The position numbers and the translations under genes were made by a program. From NCBI GenBank assembly GCA_900470195.1, contig UEIJ01000002.1:186001-250000 (forward strand): a stretch of DNA of 64,000 bases, in the 5' to 3' direction. This document shows, in pieces, positions 28,601 through 40,008 of the stretch (position 1 is its first letter; each line of letters opens with the position of its first letter). Under the pieces are notes generated by a model. That model was not told the origin of the DNA, did no database searches, and saw only the letters and a program-made list of their open reading frames with translations. This DNA is from Hyphomicrobiales bacterium. Lineage in GTDB: Bacteria; Pseudomonadota; Alphaproteobacteria; Rhizobiales; Rhizobiaceae.

Positions 28601-31600
28601 ATCTTCTTTCCGCTTGCCGCTGAAAGCCATGCCGCGCTGATTGCCGCACCTTTTGCGGTTATCTGGTTTGCCTCGCCGCTGATCGCCTGGCTCGTCAGCC
28701 GCTCGGCCAAGCCGCAGGACACGCTGGAAGTGCTTTCTTCCGACAAGTCGGACCTGCGCCGCTATGCACGCCGGACCTGGCGTTACTTCGCTGAGTTCGC
28801 CAACGAGGAAAACCACCATCTGCCGCCGGACAATTTCCAGGAAGACCCGGCGCCAATTGTCGCGCAGCGCACATCGCCGACCAATATCGGCGTCTATCTC
28901 CTGTCGGTCATCGCCGCGCGCGATTTCGGCTGGATCGGCTTCGGCGAAACGCTGGATCGCGTCGCCGCCACCGTCGATACGCTCGAAAAGATGGAGAAGT
29001 ATCAGGGCCATCTCTACAACTGGTACGAGACCAACACGCTGACGCCGATGCGGCCTCTCTATGTGTCGGCGGTGGACAGCGGCAATCTCGCCGGTCATCT
29101 GGTCACGCTGTCATCTGCGCTGGAAGAATGGGCGGAAGCGCCGTCCGTCTACATGCAGGGCGACCTCGACGGCATTCTCGATGTCAACGACATTCTTGAA
29201 GAGTCTATCGCGAAAATCCCCGACGACCGCCGGATCCTGCGTCCCCTGCGTCGCCGTCTGGAAGAGCGGATCGCCAATTTCCGCCGTGCCGTCCTGTCCA
29301 TCAAGGATGAGCCGGAAACGGCATCCTTCCGCACCATCAACCTGTCGCTTTTCGCGACCGACATCGTTCGCCTGATGGACGAACTCGATGGCGAAATTGA
29401 AACGCCTGCAAGCGCAGAAGCTGTGGAATGGGCGCGCATTCTGGTCGATACCTGCAAGGCGCATACCGACGATTCCATCGGCGAGCATGACACGGATGCG
29501 CTGCGCGAGCGCCTGCGCGATCTGGCAACCCGTTCGCGCCAGCTCGCATTCGACATGCAGTTCGGCTTCCTTGAACGGAAAGAGCGCCGCCTGCTTTCCA
29601 TCGGTTTCCGCGTGCAGGAAAACGAGCTGGATGAAAGCTGCTACGATCTTCTGGCCTCCGAAGCGCGTCTGGCAAGCCTGTTTGCCATTGCCAAGGGCGA
29701 CGTGCCGGTCGAACACTGGTTCAAGCTTGGCCGACTTCTGGTGCCGGTGGGCTGGAAGGGCGCTTTGCTTTCCTGGTCCGGCTCGATGTTCGAATATCTG
29801 ATGCCGCCGCTGGTCATGTCTGAGCCGCTCGGTTCTCTGCTCGACCAGACCAACAAGCTCGTGGTGCAGCGCCAGATCGATTATGCCACCTCGCGCGGCC
29901 TGCCATGGGGTATTTCGGAAGCGGCGTTCAATGCGCGCGACGCGCATATGAACTACCAGTATTCCAACTTCGGCGTGCCCAATCTCGGCCTGCAGCGCGG
30001 CCTGTCGCGCAACGCGGTCATCGCACCCTATGCGAGCCTGCTCGCCGCGCAATACCAGCCTGCTGCCGCTGTCGCCAACCTCAAGCGCCTTGCCAAGCTC
30101 GGCGCGCTTGGACGCTACGGCTTCCACGATTCGGTGGACTTCACGCCGTCGCGCGTTCGCGAAGGTGAACTGTGCGCCGTGGTGAAGAACTACTACGCCC
30201 ACCATCACGGCATGGCGATCATCGCGGTCAACAACGTGATCTTCGAAGGCCGGATGCGCGAGCGTTTCCACTCCGATCCGGTGATCGAGGCTGCCGAACT
30301 GCTGCTGCAGGAAAAGGCGCCGCGCGAAATCCCGATGATCTACGCCAAGACGGAAAACCCGATGCGCGTGGATTCCGGCGGTTTCGACGACGCGCCGATG
30401 CGGATCGTGGACAAACCGTTCAAGGCGCCGCGCACCACGCATATGATGTCGAACGGACAATATGCGCTGATGGTGACGGCCAATGGCTCGGGCTACAGCC
30501 GCTGGCACAATTGGGACATCACCCGTTTCCACGCCGATGCGTCGGAAGATCTGCAAGGCACCTTCCTGTTCCTGCGCGACATGGAAAGTGGCTACTGGTG
30601 GTCGGCAACCGGCGAACCGGTCCGCAACCCGGATGAGGAAACCAAGACCGTCTTCACCGAGGACAAGGCGGAATTCTACAAGACCGCCGGTGATATCAAG
30701 ACCGTCATGGAAGTCATCGTGTCGTCGGAATCCGATGGCGAAGGCCGCAGGCTCGACATTATCAACACGTCTGCCCGTGACCGCATGATCGAGGTCACTT
30801 CCTATGCGGAACTGGTCCTGAACGACAGCGACAGCGACGCCGCCCATCCGGCCTTTGCCAAGATGTTCGTGGAAACCGAAATCTCCGATAACGGTTCGAC
30901 CATCTATGCCAAGCGCCGCAAGCGCGCGCCGTCCGATCCCGATATTCATGTTGCGCATTTCGTGACCGATCTTTCCGGCTCGATCCGCGAAACGGAAGTC
31001 GAAACCGACCGCCGCGCCTTCGTCGGACGTGGCCGTTCCTTGCGCGATGCGGCTGCTTTCGATGCGGGCGCCAAGTTCACCGGCAGCCAGGGTTGCGTGC
31101 TCGACCCGATTGCTTCGGTGCGCACACGCGTCCGCGTTCCGGCGCACAAGAAGGTCAGCCTCGTGTTCTGGACCTTCGCAGGCGGCAGCCGCGATGCGGT
31201 GGAACATGCCGTGGCGACCCATCGTCACCCCGAAACCTTCGCCCGCGAATATTCGCTTTCCTGGACGTCGTCGCAGGTGCAGCTCTATCATATCGGCATC
31301 AAGCCCGCGGAAGCTGCGGATTACCAGAAGGTCGCCGCCTATCTGCTTTATCCCGAGCGGACGCTGCGCCAGCCGCCGGAAACGATTGCCAGCGGCCTCG
31401 GCAAGCAGTCGGACCTGTGGCCGATGTCGATTTCGGGCGACTATCCGATCTTCGCGCTGCGCATCGACAATGAAGCCGATCTCGACGTGTTGCGCGGTGT
31501 GCTGCGCGCGCAGGAATACTGGCGGTCGAAGGGCCTCACGGTCGATGTCGTGGCGGTCAACGAGCGCGCCTTCTCCTACGCGCAGGATACGCAGCGCGCC

Positions 31601-34339
31601 ATCGACTGGATCGTTGAAGGGTTCCGGGCGCGCGGCGGCGGCCAGCCGCACATCTTCGCGGTGCGCCGCGACCAGATGAGCGACGAAAGCTACAATACGC
31701 TGCTGGCTTCGGCCCGCATCGTCATGCACGCGCAGAACGGCTCGCTGGCCGAGCAGCTGCGCCGCAGCGAGGAAATCACCGTCGATCTGGCCGCGCGCGA
31801 CGCCAAGACCGCGATTGGCGGGCAGGCTTCGAGCCAAGGGTTGGGGGCTGCCGGTCTCGCGCCCGTCGCCATCGAGCGCGGGACGGAAGAACGGCGTCCC
31901 GCCGCCAAGCCTGCGGTGAAGCGTCCTGCTCCGTCCGGCGATGATCTCCGCTTCTGGAACGGCTATGGCGGCTTTGCCGAGGATGGCTCCTATGTGGTGC
32001 GCATCAACAATCGGACCACCACACCGCATCCGTGGATCAATGTGATCGCCAATCCGAATTTCGGTTTCCATGTCTCGGCTGAAGGTTCGGCCTTCACATG
32101 GGCAGGCAACAGCCGCGACTATCAGCTCACCCCATGGGCGAACGATCCTGTCACCAACCGTCCGGGCGAGGCGATCTATATCCTCGACCGTGAAACGGGC
32201 CGCACCTTTGCGCCAACCGCAAGCGTGCTGCGCGACGAGGCGGTCACCTATGAGGCGCGTCATGGCCACGGCTATTCGAGCTTCGCGGCGCAGCATGGCG
32301 AATTGGCGCTCGACCTCACCCACATCGTGGATGCGGAAAAGCCGGTGCGTCTGTCGCGCCTGACGATCACCAACAAGGGCCGCTCGAAGCGCAAGCTTCG
32401 CGTTTATGGCTATGTCGAATGGGTGCTGGGCAATGCCCGCTCCAAGAACGTGCCGTTCATCGTGCCGTCGCAGGACGAGGAACTGGGCGCGCTCCTGGCC
32501 GGCAATCCGTATCATCCAGACAAGTCCGGGCAGGTTGCCTTCTTTGCGGCGACTGAAAAACCACAATCCGTCACGGCCGACCGCAGCGAGTTCATCGGCA
32601 CCACCGGTTCGGTGGACAAGCCGGAGGTCGTGCTGGCTGGCAAGGCGCTTTCGGGCACGGTTGAAGCTGGCCGCGATCCATGTGCCGCGCTCGCCCTTGA
32701 TATTGAAGTCGGTCCGGGTGAAGCGCGTGAGATCGTTTTCCTGCTCGGCAACGCTGCCGATCAGAAACAGGCAAAGGCGCTGATCGCCGAGACGCGCAAG
32801 GTTTCGTTCAGCGACAGGCTTGCCGCTGCAAAGCGCCATTGGGAAGGTCTTTTCGACCGCGTTCAGGTAAAAACGCCAGACCCGGCTTTCGACCTTCTGG
32901 TCAATGGCTGGCTGCCCTATCAGGCGATCGCCTGCCGTATATGGGCGCGCGCTGCCTTCTATCAGGCAAGTGGTGCGTTCGGCTTCCGCGACCAGTTGCA
33001 GGACACGCTGTCGCTGCTTCTGATCGATCCGACGCTTGCCCGCGCGCAGATCCTTAATGCCGCGTCGCGCCAGTTCCCGGAAGGCGATGTCCAGCATTGG
33101 TGGTTGCCTGCCACCGATGCAGGTGTCCGCACGCTGATCTCGGACGATGTCGTCTGGCTCGGCTATGGCACATCGCTTTATGTCGAGACGACGGGCGACC
33201 GCTCGATCCTTGATGAGAAGCTGCCCTTCCTCGAAGGGCGCAAGCTGGAGGAGGGCGAACATGATGCCTTCTATCAGCCGGAAATTTCCAAGCAGACGGC
33301 AAGCCTCTACGAGCATTGCGCGCTCGCGCTTGACCTGGCGGTTGCACGCACCGGCAAGCACGGCCTGCCGCTGATCCTGGGCGGCGACTGGAACGACGGC
33401 ATGAATCTCGTCGGCGTGAAGGGCGAGGGCGAGAGTGTGTGGCTCGGCTGGTTCCTCGCCTATACGCTCGGCAAGTTCATCCCGATTGCCGAAGCGCGCA
33501 AGGACGTGAAGCGCGTCGATATCTGGAAAGCCCATCTGGAAAGCCTGACGGCTGCCCTAGACCGCGATGGTTGGGACGGCGAATGGTATCGCCGCGGCTT
33601 CTACGATAATGGCGCTCCGCTTGGCTCGAAGGACAGCGACGAATGCCAGATCGACGCCATTGCCCAGTCGTGGAGCGTGCTGTCCGGCGTAGCCGATCCG
33701 AAACGCGCCGAACAGGCAATGGCGTCGCTCGAAAAGCGTCTGCTGGATGAGGAGGGCGAATTGCTGCGCCTCTTCACGCCGCCTTTCGACAGAACCGTGC
33801 AGGAGCCGGGTTACATCAAGGGCTATCCGCCCGGCGTTCGCGAGAATGGCGGTCAGTACACCCATGGCGCGACATGGGCGATCCTGGCGCTCGCCCGCAT
33901 GGGCAAGACGGCGGAAGCGTGGAAACTGTTCTCGCTCATCAGTCCGGTCAGCCATGGCCGCAACCCGGACATCTACCGCGTTGAACCTTATGTGATCGCA
34001 GCCGATATCTATTCCGTCGAGCCGCGTCGCGGGCAGGGCGGCTGGACCTGGTATACCGGCTCAGCCGGCTGGTTCTATCGCGTGGCGACGGAGGGCATCC
34101 TCGGCGTCACCAAGCGCGGTGACCGCCTGCATCTCGATCCGGCCTTGCCGCCGGAATGGGACGGCTATGAAGCGGAACTCCGCTTCGGCGAAGCGCTCTA
34201 CCGCGTCAAGGTCGTGGCCGGTGGGAAGGACAAGGTGATCAAGCTCAATGGCCGTAAGGTCGGCAAGCCGGAAGAGGGCGTGCCCATCAAGCCGGACGGC
34301 GAACACGAAATCATCGTGGAGCTTCCCAAACAGAAGTGA
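25685..34339 (+). CDS. cgs: Cyclic beta-1,2-glucan synthase
   Basis: A 2884-residue inner-membrane enzyme (ChvB/NdvB/Cgs family) that makes periplasmic cyclic beta-1,2-glucan from UDP-glucose, using itself as the protein-bound primer. Membrane helices are visible near residues 435-500 and 825-990. Between them is the GT84 glycosyltransferase domain with DAD in [11 protein letters not shown] (about residue 651) and the [13 protein letters not shown] signature (about 796). The C-terminal third is the GH94 phosphorylase-type domain controlling ring size, with [15 protein letters not shown] near residue 2562. Length agrees with Brucella and Agrobacterium homologues of about 2830-2870 residues. 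Monocistronic, with its own terminator. In Brucella the product is a virulence and osmoadaptation factor. Confidence 0.97.
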   Translation: MPELSSSLSKSTSTENKSPMQQPSMEPKSSEPDASGQIPPEQPSPIRALYKTEEELGALAAAVVRGEDIPLPGYIAFPFDQRLSENGKLILHAYRASDAASRAGETITPAAQWLLDNHYQIDKNVQQARRDLPRRFIRQLPLYKAPAENYEGMPRIFALAWLYVAHTDSNFSLKTLTAIVKGFQTVEPLKIGELWALPSAVRYFLIENARRLALRVDRARIMRNLANTAADRIVVAADGTELDSVLAQYADAARDSTFATHLLYRLRSASTDTTAAAHWLERILEQEGSNPEDAIVEEHARQSTGGVTMGNVIRSLKSIDDVDWETWFETVNEVDAILRDHSDFELLDFRSRNAYRVTIEKLARYSDMSEIDITWAALKLAEDGHRAEKAGHPEAEGKGAIAYYLSGEGRKELERVCGYKAPFGVRALRFYRGLGLWGLFIPTAIFTILILLLVNYCMIRAGLSTDLRTLFTLLAIFPAMDASYSLFNALVPWFVQPTRLIGFEYKDGLPEEARTLVAVPTFITSRDSIDEQIRNLEVHYLTNPRGEIYFALVSDWTDAKHEITPADMEIYEYAREEIAKLNEHYTGDDQPRFFLLHRRRLFNEKQNCWMGWERKRGKLHELNLLLRGDQDTSFFPPDERLPKEIKYVMTLDADTRLTPESVTHLAGKLSHPLNRPIIDEKTGKVIRGYGILQPRVTPSLTTGDEASFLQRVFSVNRGIDPYVFAVSDTYQDLLGEGTFTGKGLYDIDAFEAALKGRVPENTLLSHDLLEGGYARAALVSDVEVVEDYPTGYNVDVSRHHRWARGDWQLLPWLFSTNAGVSAVTRWKMVDNLRRSLNPILWLIAAVVGWSVLPIGPAAVWQGFLILSMFVAPTFGIVTNLIPRNMDYSLKGHAQSVLTDIALGTADVALRTTFIAHSAFLMADAIARTVYRLFVSHRNLLEWRTAAQARTSPDTLLFYFQLMWPAMAIAGLAIFFPLAAESHAALIAAPFAVIWFASPLIAWLVSRSAKPQDTLEVLSSDKSDLRRYARRTWRYFAEFANEENHHLPPDNFQEDPAPIVAQRTSPTNIGVYLLSVIAARDFGWIGFGETLDRVAATVDTLEKMEKYQGHLYNWYETNTLTPMRPLYVSAVDSGNLAGHLVTLSSALEEWAEAPSVYMQGDLDGILDVNDILEESIAKIPDDRRILRPLRRRLEERIANFRRAVLSIKDEPETASFRTINLSLFATDIVRLMDELDGEIETPASAEAVEWARILVDTCKAHTDDSIGEHDTDALRERLRDLATRSRQLAFDMQFGFLERKERRLLSIGFRVQENELDESCYDLLASEARLASLFAIAKGDVPVEHWFKLGRLLVPVGWKGALLSWSGSMFEYLMPPLVMSEPLGSLLDQTNKLVVQRQIDYATSRGLPWGISEAAFNARDAHMNYQYSNFGVPNLGLQRGLSRNAVIAPYASLLAAQYQPAAAVANLKRLAKLGALGRYGFHDSVDFTPSRVREGELCAVVKNYYAHHHGMAIIAVNNVIFEGRMRERFHSDPVIEAAELLLQEKAPREIPMIYAKTENPMRVDSGGFDDAPMRIVDKPFKAPRTTHMMSNGQYALMVTANGSGYSRWHNWDITRFHADASEDLQGTFLFLRDMESGYWWSATGEPVRNPDEETKTVFTEDKAEFYKTAGDIKTVMEVIVSSESDGEGRRLDIINTSARDRMIEVTSYAELVLNDSDSDAAHPAFAKMFVETEISDNGSTIYAKRRKRAPSDPDIHVAHFVTDLSGSIRETEVETDRRAFVGRGRSLRDAAAFDAGAKFTGSQGCVLDPIASVRTRVRVPAHKKVSLVFWTFAGGSRDAVEHAVATHRHPETFAREYSLSWTSSQVQLYHIGIKPAEAADYQKVAAYLLYPERTLRQPPETIASGLGKQSDLWPMSISGDYPIFALRIDNEADLDVLRGVLRAQEYWRSKGLTVDVVAVNERAFSYAQDTQRAIDWIVEGFRARGGGQPHIFAVRRDQMSDESYNTLLASARIVMHAQNGSLAEQLRRSEEITVDLAARDAKTAIGGQASSQGLGAAGLAPVAIERGTEERRPAAKPAVKRPAPSGDDLRFWNGYGGFAEDGSYVVRINNRTTTPHPWINVIANPNFGFHVSAEGSAFTWAGNSRDYQLTPWANDPVTNRPGEAIYILDRETGRTFAPTASVLRDEAVTYEARHGHGYSSFAAQHGELALDLTHIVDAEKPVRLSRLTITNKGRSKRKLRVYGYVEWVLGNARSKNVPFIVPSQDEELGALLAGNPYHPDKSGQVAFFAATEKPQSVTADRSEFIGTTGSVDKPEVVLAGKALSGTVEAGRDPCAALALDIEVGPGEAREIVFLLGNAADQKQAKALIAETRKVSFSDRLAAAKRHWEGLFDRVQVKTPDPAFDLLVNGWLPYQAIACRIWARAAFYQASGAFGFRDQLQDTLSLLLIDPTLARAQILNAASRQFPEGDVQHWWLPATDAGVRTLISDDVVWLGYGTSLYVETTGDRSILDEKLPFLEGRKLEEGEHDAFYQPEISKQTASLYEHCALALDLAVARTGKHGLPLILGGDWNDGMNLVGVKGEGESVWLGWFLAYTLGKFIPIAEARKDVKRVDIWKAHLESLTAALDRDGWDGEWYRRGFYDNGAPLGSKDSDECQIDAIAQSWSVLSGVADPKRAEQAMASLEKRLLDEEGELLRLFTPPFDRTVQEPGYIKGYPPGVRENGGQYTHGATWAILALARMGKTAEAWKLFSLISPVSHGRNPDIYRVEPYVIAADIYSVEPRRGQGGWTWYTGSAGWFYRVATEGILGVTKRGDRLHLDPALPPEWDGYEAELRFGEALYRVKVVAGGKDKVIKLNGRKVGKPEEGVPIKPDGEHEIIVELPKQK

Positions 34340-34347
34340 ACCGATTA

Positions 34348-34379
34348 GAAAGGCGGGTGAAAACCCGCCTTTCTTTTTG
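34348..34379 (+). terminator. Rho-independent terminator of cgs
   Basis: Perfect 11-bp stem GAAAGGCGGGT / ACCCGCCTTTC (34348-34358 and 34363-34373) with a GAAA loop, then TTTTT. It begins nine bases after the cgs stop. Confidence 0.93.
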
Positions 34380-34431
34380 CTGCCAAGCATTTGGTTTGGT
34401 TGAAGCATATGATCATGCAATGGAGGCCGTC

Positions 34432-35736
34432 ATGGCCAAGACTGATATTGCGCGCCGCGTCTACAATCACGCATGGAAGCTTGATCCCATCGTCCGCAGC
34501 CTTCTGGACACGGACTTCTACAAGCTTCTGATGCTGCAGATGATCTGGGGTCTTTACCCCAAGGTGGATGCAACCTTCTCGCTCATCAACCGCACGACCT
34601 CCGTGCGCCTTGCCGATGAAATCGATGAGGGCGAATTGCGCGCGCAGCTTGATCATGCCCGCACGCTGCGCTTCTCCAAGAAGGAAATGATCTGGCTGGC
34701 AGGTAACAGTTTTTATGGCCGCAAGCAGATTTTCCAGCCCGAGTTCCTGAACTGGCTGCATGATTTCCAGTTGCCGGAGTATGAATTGCGTCGCAAGGAT
34801 GGTCAGTACGAGCTGCATTTCCACGGAGCCTGGTCGCACACGACCATGTGGGAAATCCCGGCACTTGCCATCATCAACGAGCTGCGCTCGCGCGCGGCTA
34901 TGAAAAACCTCGGCCCGTTTTCGCTCGATGTGCTTTATGCGCGCGCCAAGGCTAAGATGTGGAGCAAGGTCGAACGCCTGCGCCAGCTTCCGGACCTTAA
35001 GATTTCCGACTTCGGCACGCGGCGCCGCCATTCCTTCCTCTGGCAGCGCTGGTGTGTCGAGGCGCTGAAGGAAGGCATCGGCGACGCCTTTACCGGCACC
35101 AGCAACGTGCTGCTCGCCATGGATACCGACCTTGAAGCGCTCGGCACCAATGCGCATGAATTGCCGATGGTGCTGGCGGCACTTGCTAAGAACGATGACG
35201 AACTGCGTTCGGCACCCTATCGCGTGCTGCAGGACTGGAACCGCTATTATGGCGGCAATCTTCTGATTGTCCTGCCGGATGCTTTCGGCACGGCTGCTTT
35301 CCTGCGCAATGCGCCGGACTGGGTTGCCGATTGGACTGGCTTCCGTCCCGACAGCGCCCCGCCCATCGAAGGCGGCGAGCGCATCATCGAATGGTGGAAG
35401 TCACGCGGCAAGGACCCGCGCGAAAAGCTGCTGATCTTTTCCGACGCGCTCGATGTGGATACGATCGAGGAAACCTATCGTCACTTCGAGGGGCGCGTGC
35501 GCATGAGCTTCGGCTGGGGCACCAATCTCACCAATGATTTTGCGGGCTGCGCCCCGAAAGAAATCGAGGGGCTGAATGCGATTTCGCTGGTCTGCAAGGT
35601 GACGGATGCCAACGGCCATCCGGCGGTCAAGCTTTCCGACAATCCGCAGAAGGCGACCGGCGATCCGAAGGAAGTGGCGCGTTATCTCAAGTTCTTCGGA
35701 AATGAGGAACGGGTGGAGCAGCTCGTCCGCGTGTGA
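34432..35736 (+). CDS. pncB: Nicotinate phosphoribosyltransferase
   Basis: A 434-residue cytosolic enzyme of the NAD salvage pathway, joining nicotinate and PRPP with ATP hydrolysis. The catalytic, phosphorylated histidine lies in [12 protein letters not shown] near residues 195-206, and [17 protein letters not shown] near the N-terminus is the family opening. Start at 34432 follows ATGGAGGCC; the open frame reaches back to 34336 but would overlap the cgs terminator. Length equals the usual rhizobial PncB. Confidence 0.95.
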   Translation: MAKTDIARRVYNHAWKLDPIVRSLLDTDFYKLLMLQMIWGLYPKVDATFSLINRTTSVRLADEIDEGELRAQLDHARTLRFSKKEMIWLAGNSFYGRKQIFQPEFLNWLHDFQLPEYELRRKDGQYELHFHGAWSHTTMWEIPALAIINELRSRAAMKNLGPFSLDVLYARAKAKMWSKVERLRQLPDLKISDFGTRRRHSFLWQRWCVEALKEGIGDAFTGTSNVLLAMDTDLEALGTNAHELPMVLAALAKNDDELRSAPYRVLQDWNRYYGGNLLIVLPDAFGTAAFLRNAPDWVADWTGFRPDSAPPIEGGERIIEWWKSRGKDPREKLLIFSDALDVDTIEETYRHFEGRVRMSFGWGTNLTNDFAGCAPKEIEGLNAISLVCKVTDANGHPAVKLSDNPQKATGDPKEVARYLKFFGNEERVEQLVRV

Positions 35737-35754
35737 CGGGCTGCAACGAGCGAT

Positions 35755-35854
35755 TAAAGCGCGTTTCGATCTGACTGGATCAGATCGGCGCCCCAATCCT
35801 TTGTTTTGACGCGCATCTTATCCGAAAACCGTTTCACACTTTTCGGGATGCGCT
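35755..35854. repeat. Palindromic intergenic repeat, Rhizobiales type
   Basis: About 100 bp beginning AAAGCGCGTTTCGATCTGAC and ending TTTCGGGATGCGCT, with internal dyads GATCTGA / TCAGATC and CCGAAAA / TTTTCGG. I recognise this type as a common intergenic element of Rhizobiales genomes. It lies between the convergent pncB and PhzF-like genes. Confidence 0.65.
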
Positions 35855-35855
35855 G

Positions 35856-36686
35856 CTATTCCATCAGCCGTGCGGTGCCGGAAACGCGGATGGAACCGCC
35901 GCGTTCATTGCCGATCTGGGCGCGCAGGTGCGACGGGCTGCCCATATCCTCGCCCTGAAAGACCTCGATCTCGCCCCCATGCGGCCAGCCGCTGTCACGC
36001 AGATAAGCGGCAAAGGCCGCAGTCGCCGCACCAGTCGCCGGGTCCTCATAAACCCCGCCCGATGCAAACGGGTTGCGGCTGTGGAAGCGTTTCGGCGTCT
36101 CGGAATAGACGAGCAGGATCGTGGTCCAGCCCTGGCGGTTCATCAGGATGCGTCCGCGCGCCATGTCGTAATGCATTGATGCGAGCTTCTCGCGGGAGCG
36201 AAGCGGCAGCACGATATGGTCCGCTCCGGCGTGGATCAGCGCGGGAGCAAGACCGGGCGCCAGATCGTCCTTCTCAAAACTGAACAGCGCCAGCGCCTGT
36301 TCCACTTCCGCATCGTTGGCGGCGCGCTGGCGGGTTGGCGGCGATTGCAGGCTCGCCGCAAACAGTTCGCCTTCCTTGCGGCCTTCGACGCTGATATCGC
36401 CATTGTTGAGCTTGAGCGCGAAACGCCCATCGCCTTCACGCATGGCCAGCGCAGCGCCAAGCGCAATCGTGGCATGGCCGCAGAACGGAACTTCCATTTC
36501 CGGCGCAAAATAACGAACGCGCCAGCTGTCGCCTTCCGGCGCGGCAAAGGCGGTTTCGGAAAAGCCGACATCCTTGGCGATTTTCTGCATGTCTTGCGGG
36601 GAGGGCAGGTGATCGGCAATCAGCACTCCAGCGGGGTTGCCGCCCTGATTGCCCTGCGAAAAGGCTGCAATGCGCAACACGTCCAT
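35856..36686 (-). CDS. PhzF family isomerase/epimerase-like protein
   Basis: A 276-residue protein of the diaminopimelate-epimerase fold. It begins MDVLRIAAFSQGNQGGNPAGV, with GFSETAFAAPEG (the catalytic Glu position of PhzF) near residues 41-52, EVPFCGHATIALGAAL near 65-80 and DPATGAATAAFAAYL near 216-230. PhzF proteins isomerise or epimerise small substrates; there are no other phenazine genes nearby, so the substrate is unknown. GAGGAG precedes the ATG. Convergent with pncB. Confidence 0.9.
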   Translation of the reverse strand: MDVLRIAAFSQGNQGGNPAGVLIADHLPSPQDMQKIAKDVGFSETAFAAPEGDSWRVRYFAPEMEVPFCGHATIALGAALAMREGDGRFALKLNNGDISVEGRKEGELFAASLQSPPTRQRAANDAEVEQALALFSFEKDDLAPGLAPALIHAGADHIVLPLRSREKLASMHYDMARGRILMNRQGWTTILLVYSETPKRFHSRNPFASGGVYEDPATGAATAAFAAYLRDSGWPHGGEIEVFQGEDMGSPSHLRAQIGNERGGSIRVSGTARLME

Positions 36687-36803
36687 GGTTTCTCCTCGCC
36701 AGTCTGATTCGTGTCCCGCCCACCCCTATAAAGAGCGTGAAATGTGGCTGGTCAAGCTGTCTGTCGGCTATTGAAGTTCCTCAGCGCGGATGCTTCAGAA
36801 ACT

Positions 36804-37535
36804 TCAAACCACACTGGCGGAGACTATCAACAGCATCGGTCGCTCCATTTCCTCCGACAGTGCTGGCCATGCCTCGACCTGCTCCGTTGAAGGACGCCAT
36901 TCCTCCAGCCGATTGATGGCAAATCCGGCTTCGATCAGTGCATTGACCGTGGTGCTGAGACGACGGTGATACTTGATGACACCCTCGGCCAGCCAGTCGG
37001 TTCGCCGCTCGCCCTCCACGGCATAATGATCGACCGGCCAGTGCTTTCCGCCATTTTGGTCCTCGATCCAGCCCGGCGCCAGCGGAGCCATGAAGATCGG
37101 ATGCTCGATTGTGAAAACAAACCGTCCTTCCGGCCGCAAGGCCGCATGGATCGTTTTCAAAAGACGGGGGAAATCGCGAATATAGTGAAAGGCCAGCGAA
37201 CTGTAGACCAGATCGAAGCGCGCTTCGGGAAGCTCCAGCCCCTCCATGTCTGCCTGAACATAGCGGACAGCGTCGTCCTGCGTGTCGCGGCGGGCGCGTT
37301 CGAGCATGTTTTCCGAAAGATCGTAGCCGATGACGGAGGCAGCGCCCTGTTCACGGGCAAAGCGGGCAAACCAACCGAAGCCGCAGCCCAGATCGGCAAC
37401 CTCACGGCCGGTCAGATCTGGCAGGAGCGAGCGGACAAAAGGCCATTCCGGTGCGCCGTCCAGCCCGTGTACCGAGCGTGGCAACTGGCTGTAGGCGGTG
37501 AAGAAATCGTCGCGGTCATAAATATTCTGGGCCAT
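36804..37535 (-). CDS. Class I SAM-dependent methyltransferase
   Basis: A 243-residue protein with the SAM-binding motif EVADLGCGFGWFARFAREQG near residues 45-64, the acidic post-I motif in IGYDLSENMLERA and a motif II-like region FDLVYSSLAFHYI. It resembles small-molecule methyltransferases of the UbiE/BioC-like class; substrate unknown. Its start lies 22 bases beyond the stop of the sugar kinase gene on the same strand, so the two are probably co-transcribed. Confidence 0.86.
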   Translation of the reverse strand: MAQNIYDRDDFFTAYSQLPRSVHGLDGAPEWPFVRSLLPDLTGREVADLGCGFGWFARFAREQGAASVIGYDLSENMLERARRDTQDDAVRYVQADMEGLELPEARFDLVYSSLAFHYIRDFPRLLKTIHAALRPEGRFVFTIEHPIFMAPLAPGWIEDQNGGKHWPVDHYAVEGERRTDWLAEGVIKYHRRLSTTVNALIEAGFAINRLEEWRPSTEQVEAWPALSEEMERPMLLIVSASVV

Positions 37536-37557
37536 GGTCTATCGTTGGTTCCGCGCG

Positions 37558-38484
37558 TCAATCCTTCATCTCATGCGCCCAGGGCGGGTTCGCCCCAGCG
37601 CGCGAGACGGTCACCGCAGCAGCCCGCACCCCGAGCGCGACAGCGGAATGAATCTGGTCTTCGGTGAGGTCCGCAAGCGCGTCCTTGTCGAGAAGGCCCT
37701 GATTGTGAAGACTGGCAAGAATGCCGGCATTGACCGTGTCGCCTGCGCCAACCGTATCGACCACATCCACTTTCACGCCCGGCACACGCACGGTTGCCCC
37801 GGCCATATAGGCATCCGCCCCATGCGCCCCTTTGGTGATGACCACCAGTTTGGGCCCAAGCTTCAGCCACTCGGCGGCGATTTCATCGTGGCTGCCCTTT
37901 TCGCCGAACCACGCAAGGTCTTCGTCGGAAAGTTTCACGATATCGGCAAGCGCGATCATGCGCTTCATGCGCTTGAGATGCTTTTCGCGGTCGGTGATGA
38001 AGCTGGCACGGATATTCGGGTCGAGGAACATGACGCGCCTCGGTGCCTCCCGCGTCATCAGCGCTTCATAGACACTCCCGCATGGCTCGGAAATCAGGCT
38101 GATGCAGCCGAACAGCATGGCATCGACGGCATCGTCGACATAGGGCATGTCGCTTTCGGCCAACATGCGGCCTGCGGTGTTCTCATCGTAGAAGGCATAA
38201 CGGGCTTGTCCGTCAACCAGACGCACGAAGGCCAGTGTCGTTGGCCGGTCCGAAATGGCGGCGAAGGAATAATCGACATTGGATCGCGCCAGATTATCGC
38301 GCAGAACTTCACCGAAAAAATCCGACGAAATGCCGGAAAAGAAACCGGTAGGCACGTCGAGACGACCAAGCGCAATGGCTGTATTGAAAACCGAGCCGCC
38401 TGCAAAGGGCTGGAAGGCGGTTTCGCCCGCTGCGGTTTCGCGTGGCAGCATGTCGATCAGGGATTCACCGCAGCACAGGATCAT
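37558..38484 (-). CDS. PfkB family carbohydrate kinase (fructokinase-like)
   Basis: A 308-residue cytosolic kinase. The N-terminal GGSVFNTAIALGRLDVPTGF is the PfkB sugar-binding signature and DTVGAGDTVNAGILASLH near residues 245-262 is the ATP/anion-hole motif with the catalytic Asp. The overall pattern fits bacterial fructokinases, but ribokinase-like alternatives cannot be excluded. It heads a two-gene unit with the methyltransferase. Confidence 0.86.
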   Translation of the reverse strand: MILCCGESLIDMLPRETAAGETAFQPFAGGSVFNTAIALGRLDVPTGFFSGISSDFFGEVLRDNLARSNVDYSFAAISDRPTTLAFVRLVDGQARYAFYDENTAGRMLAESDMPYVDDAVDAMLFGCISLISEPCGSVYEALMTREAPRRVMFLDPNIRASFITDREKHLKRMKRMIALADIVKLSDEDLAWFGEKGSHDEIAAEWLKLGPKLVVITKGAHGADAYMAGATVRVPGVKVDVVDTVGAGDTVNAGILASLHNQGLLDKDALADLTEDQIHSAVALGVRAAAVTVSRAGANPPWAHEMKD

Positions 38485-38529
38485 GAAGACACAACTCAGT
38501 TGTTAAATCGATTGAAACAGACATAAGCA

Positions 38530-38561
38530 CAAAAGCGCGGAGAATTTCAATCTCCGCGCTT
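38530..38561 (-). terminator. Rho-independent terminator of the SDR gene
   Basis: Minus-strand stem AAGCGCGGAGA / TCTCCGCGCTT (38551-38561 and 38533-38543), seven-base loop, followed by TTTTGTGCTT. It begins ten bases after the SDR stop. Confidence 0.88.
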
Positions 38562-38571
38562 CGTTTGAGGA

Positions 38572-39363
38572 TCAGACGTGCTGGCCGCCATTGATATGAA
38601 TTTCCGAGCCGGTCACATAGGACGAAGCTTCGGAGCAAAGGAAGTAGATGGTTTCCGCCACTTCCGATGTTTTGCCGAGGCGGCGCATCGGAAGCTGCTC
38701 CACCAGCTTGTCGGTGCCCGGTGAAAGGATCGCCGTATCGATTTCTCCGGGTGCGATGGCGTTGACGCGAATGCCATAGGGACCGAAGTCGGATGCCATC
38801 TCACGGGTCAGCGCCGCAAGTGCGGCCTTCGACGTCGCATAGGCGGTTCCGGCGAAGGGATGCACGCGGCTGCCCGCTATCGAGGTCACATTGACCACCG
38901 AGCCCTGCGCCGCTTCCAGTTCCTTGAAGAGACCACGCGCCAGCATGATCGGCGCCATGAAGTTCACCTGAAACACGTCACGCCAGACCGCCATGGGCGT
39001 TTCGATGGAATTCATACGGCGACCGCCTTCGGCCTTTGGCGAAATGCCCGCATTGTTGACCAGTGCATGCAGCTTGCTGCCATTGGCTTCGAGACGGCGG
39101 CGGATTTCGGCGATTGCCTTGCCCACATCTTCCTGATCGGCAAGGTCCACCTTGATGTGGTCTTCCGGACCGGCTGGCCAAGGGCAATTGTCGGAAAAAT
39201 CCTGTCGCGAGCAGGTGATGACACGCCATCCAGCACGCGAAAAGCGTTTCACTGTCGCGTGACCGATACCACGACTGGCGCCGGTCAGGACCAGTGTCTT
39301 GCGTTCGGTATCTGCTGTGGGAGTATCGGAACCGGCAACGTCTGCTTTGGTGACTTGGGACAT
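38572..39363 (-). CDS. SDR family oxidoreductase
   Basis: A 263-residue short-chain dehydrogenase/reductase. Cofactor motif TGASRGIGHATVKRF near residues 26-40, NNAG motif in ALVNNAGISPK, catalytic Ser in VNVTSIAGS and YATSK (Tyr and Lys) near residue 174. The basic residue after the glycine motif (CSRQDF) suggests NADP(H). Substrate unknown. Start chosen at MSQVTKADV (39363), which follows GAGCGAGG; the frame extends upstream to 39405. Confidence 0.87.
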   Translation of the reverse strand: MSQVTKADVAGSDTPTADTERKTLVLTGASRGIGHATVKRFSRAGWRVITCSRQDFSDNCPWPAGPEDHIKVDLADQEDVGKAIAEIRRRLEANGSKLHALVNNAGISPKAEGGRRMNSIETPMAVWRDVFQVNFMAPIMLARGLFKELEAAQGSVVNVTSIAGSRVHPFAGTAYATSKAALAALTREMASDFGPYGIRVNAIAPGEIDTAILSPGTDKLVEQLPMRRLGKTSEVAETIYFLCSEASSYVTGSEIHINGGQHV

Positions 39364-39421
39364 GGAAACCTCGCTCTCCGATCTTGAATAGACCAAGCCG
39401 CTCAAGATTTCGAGGGGAATT

Positions 39422-39497
39422 AGAGCGCATTCTAAAAAGTGAGAGACGCCAAACGGTTTTAACCAATTCCCGATGGGGGCACTTCACCGGGAATTGG
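39422..39497. repeat. Degenerate palindromic repeat with perfect 10-bp dyad
   Basis: The left part (AGAGCGCATTCTAAAAAGTG, 39422-39441, then AAACGGTTTT) looks like a decayed copy of the inverse of the 35755-35854 element (GCGCATCCCGAAAAGTG). It is followed by CCAATTCCCG / CGGGAATTGG (39463-39472 and 39488-39497). The region lies between the cupin and SDR genes, both on the minus strand. Confidence 0.45.
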
Positions 39498-39555
39498 CCT
39501 AAGGGCAGTTTCCGTGAGGTTTGCCCGGATCGGCTTCAACCTTGCCGTTTCCCGC

Positions 39556-39969
39556 TCAAAGCGGCACGTATTGCTCCAGCTCCGGCAACAGGACGACGCT
39601 TTCCTGCTCGTTTGGATCGGTTCGCGCTATTATGGCTGTCGCGGGCTTGTCGCCGAGATTGGCGGGGAGATGCGGGACGCCTGCGGGAATGTAGAACATC
39701 TCCCCTTCGCGAACGATGACATGCTCCTCAAGCTTGTCGCCGAACCAGCAATGCGTTTCGCCGGAAAGCGCATAAATCGCTGTTTCGTGTGAAGCATGAA
39801 GATGGGCCTTGGCGCGGGCACCCGGCGGGATGGTCAGAAGATGCATGCAAATGCCTTCCGACCCGACAGTTTCAGCTGCAATGCCTTCAAAATAATCAAG
39901 GCCCTGTTTCCCGGAATAAGTGTTTCCGGGACGGACGATCCGGCAGACCGGTTTTGATGAACTATTCAT
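39556..39969 (-). CDS. Cupin domain-containing protein
   Basis: A 137-residue single-cupin protein. The first cupin motif is PGARAKAHLHASHETAIYAL (His-x-His and Glu metal ligands) and the second motif is YIPAGVPHLPANLGD with a further histidine. Small cupins of this type may be isomerases, dioxygenases or sugar-binding proteins; no specific function can be assigned. The PBP1A-type gene follows on the same strand after about 170 bp on the upstream side of the numbering; co-transcription is not supported. Confidence 0.82.
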   Translation of the reverse strand: MNSSSKPVCRIVRPGNTYSGKQGLDYFEGIAAETVGSEGICMHLLTIPPGARAKAHLHASHETAIYALSGETHCWFGDKLEEHVIVREGEMFYIPAGVPHLPANLGDKPATAIIARTDPNEQESVVLLPELEQYVPL

Positions 39970-40008
39970 TCTCTGCCTTCCTTTTAAAATGACTTTTGTT
40001 GCTAAGGT

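Noticed and set aside
29111-33535. A 1474-codon open frame antisense to cgs (and another of 1037 codons at 25985-29098)
   Set aside because: High-GC codon bias of cgs keeps the antisense frame open; composition is Arg/His/Ala-rich and no family features occur. The sense frame is an unmistakable known enzyme.
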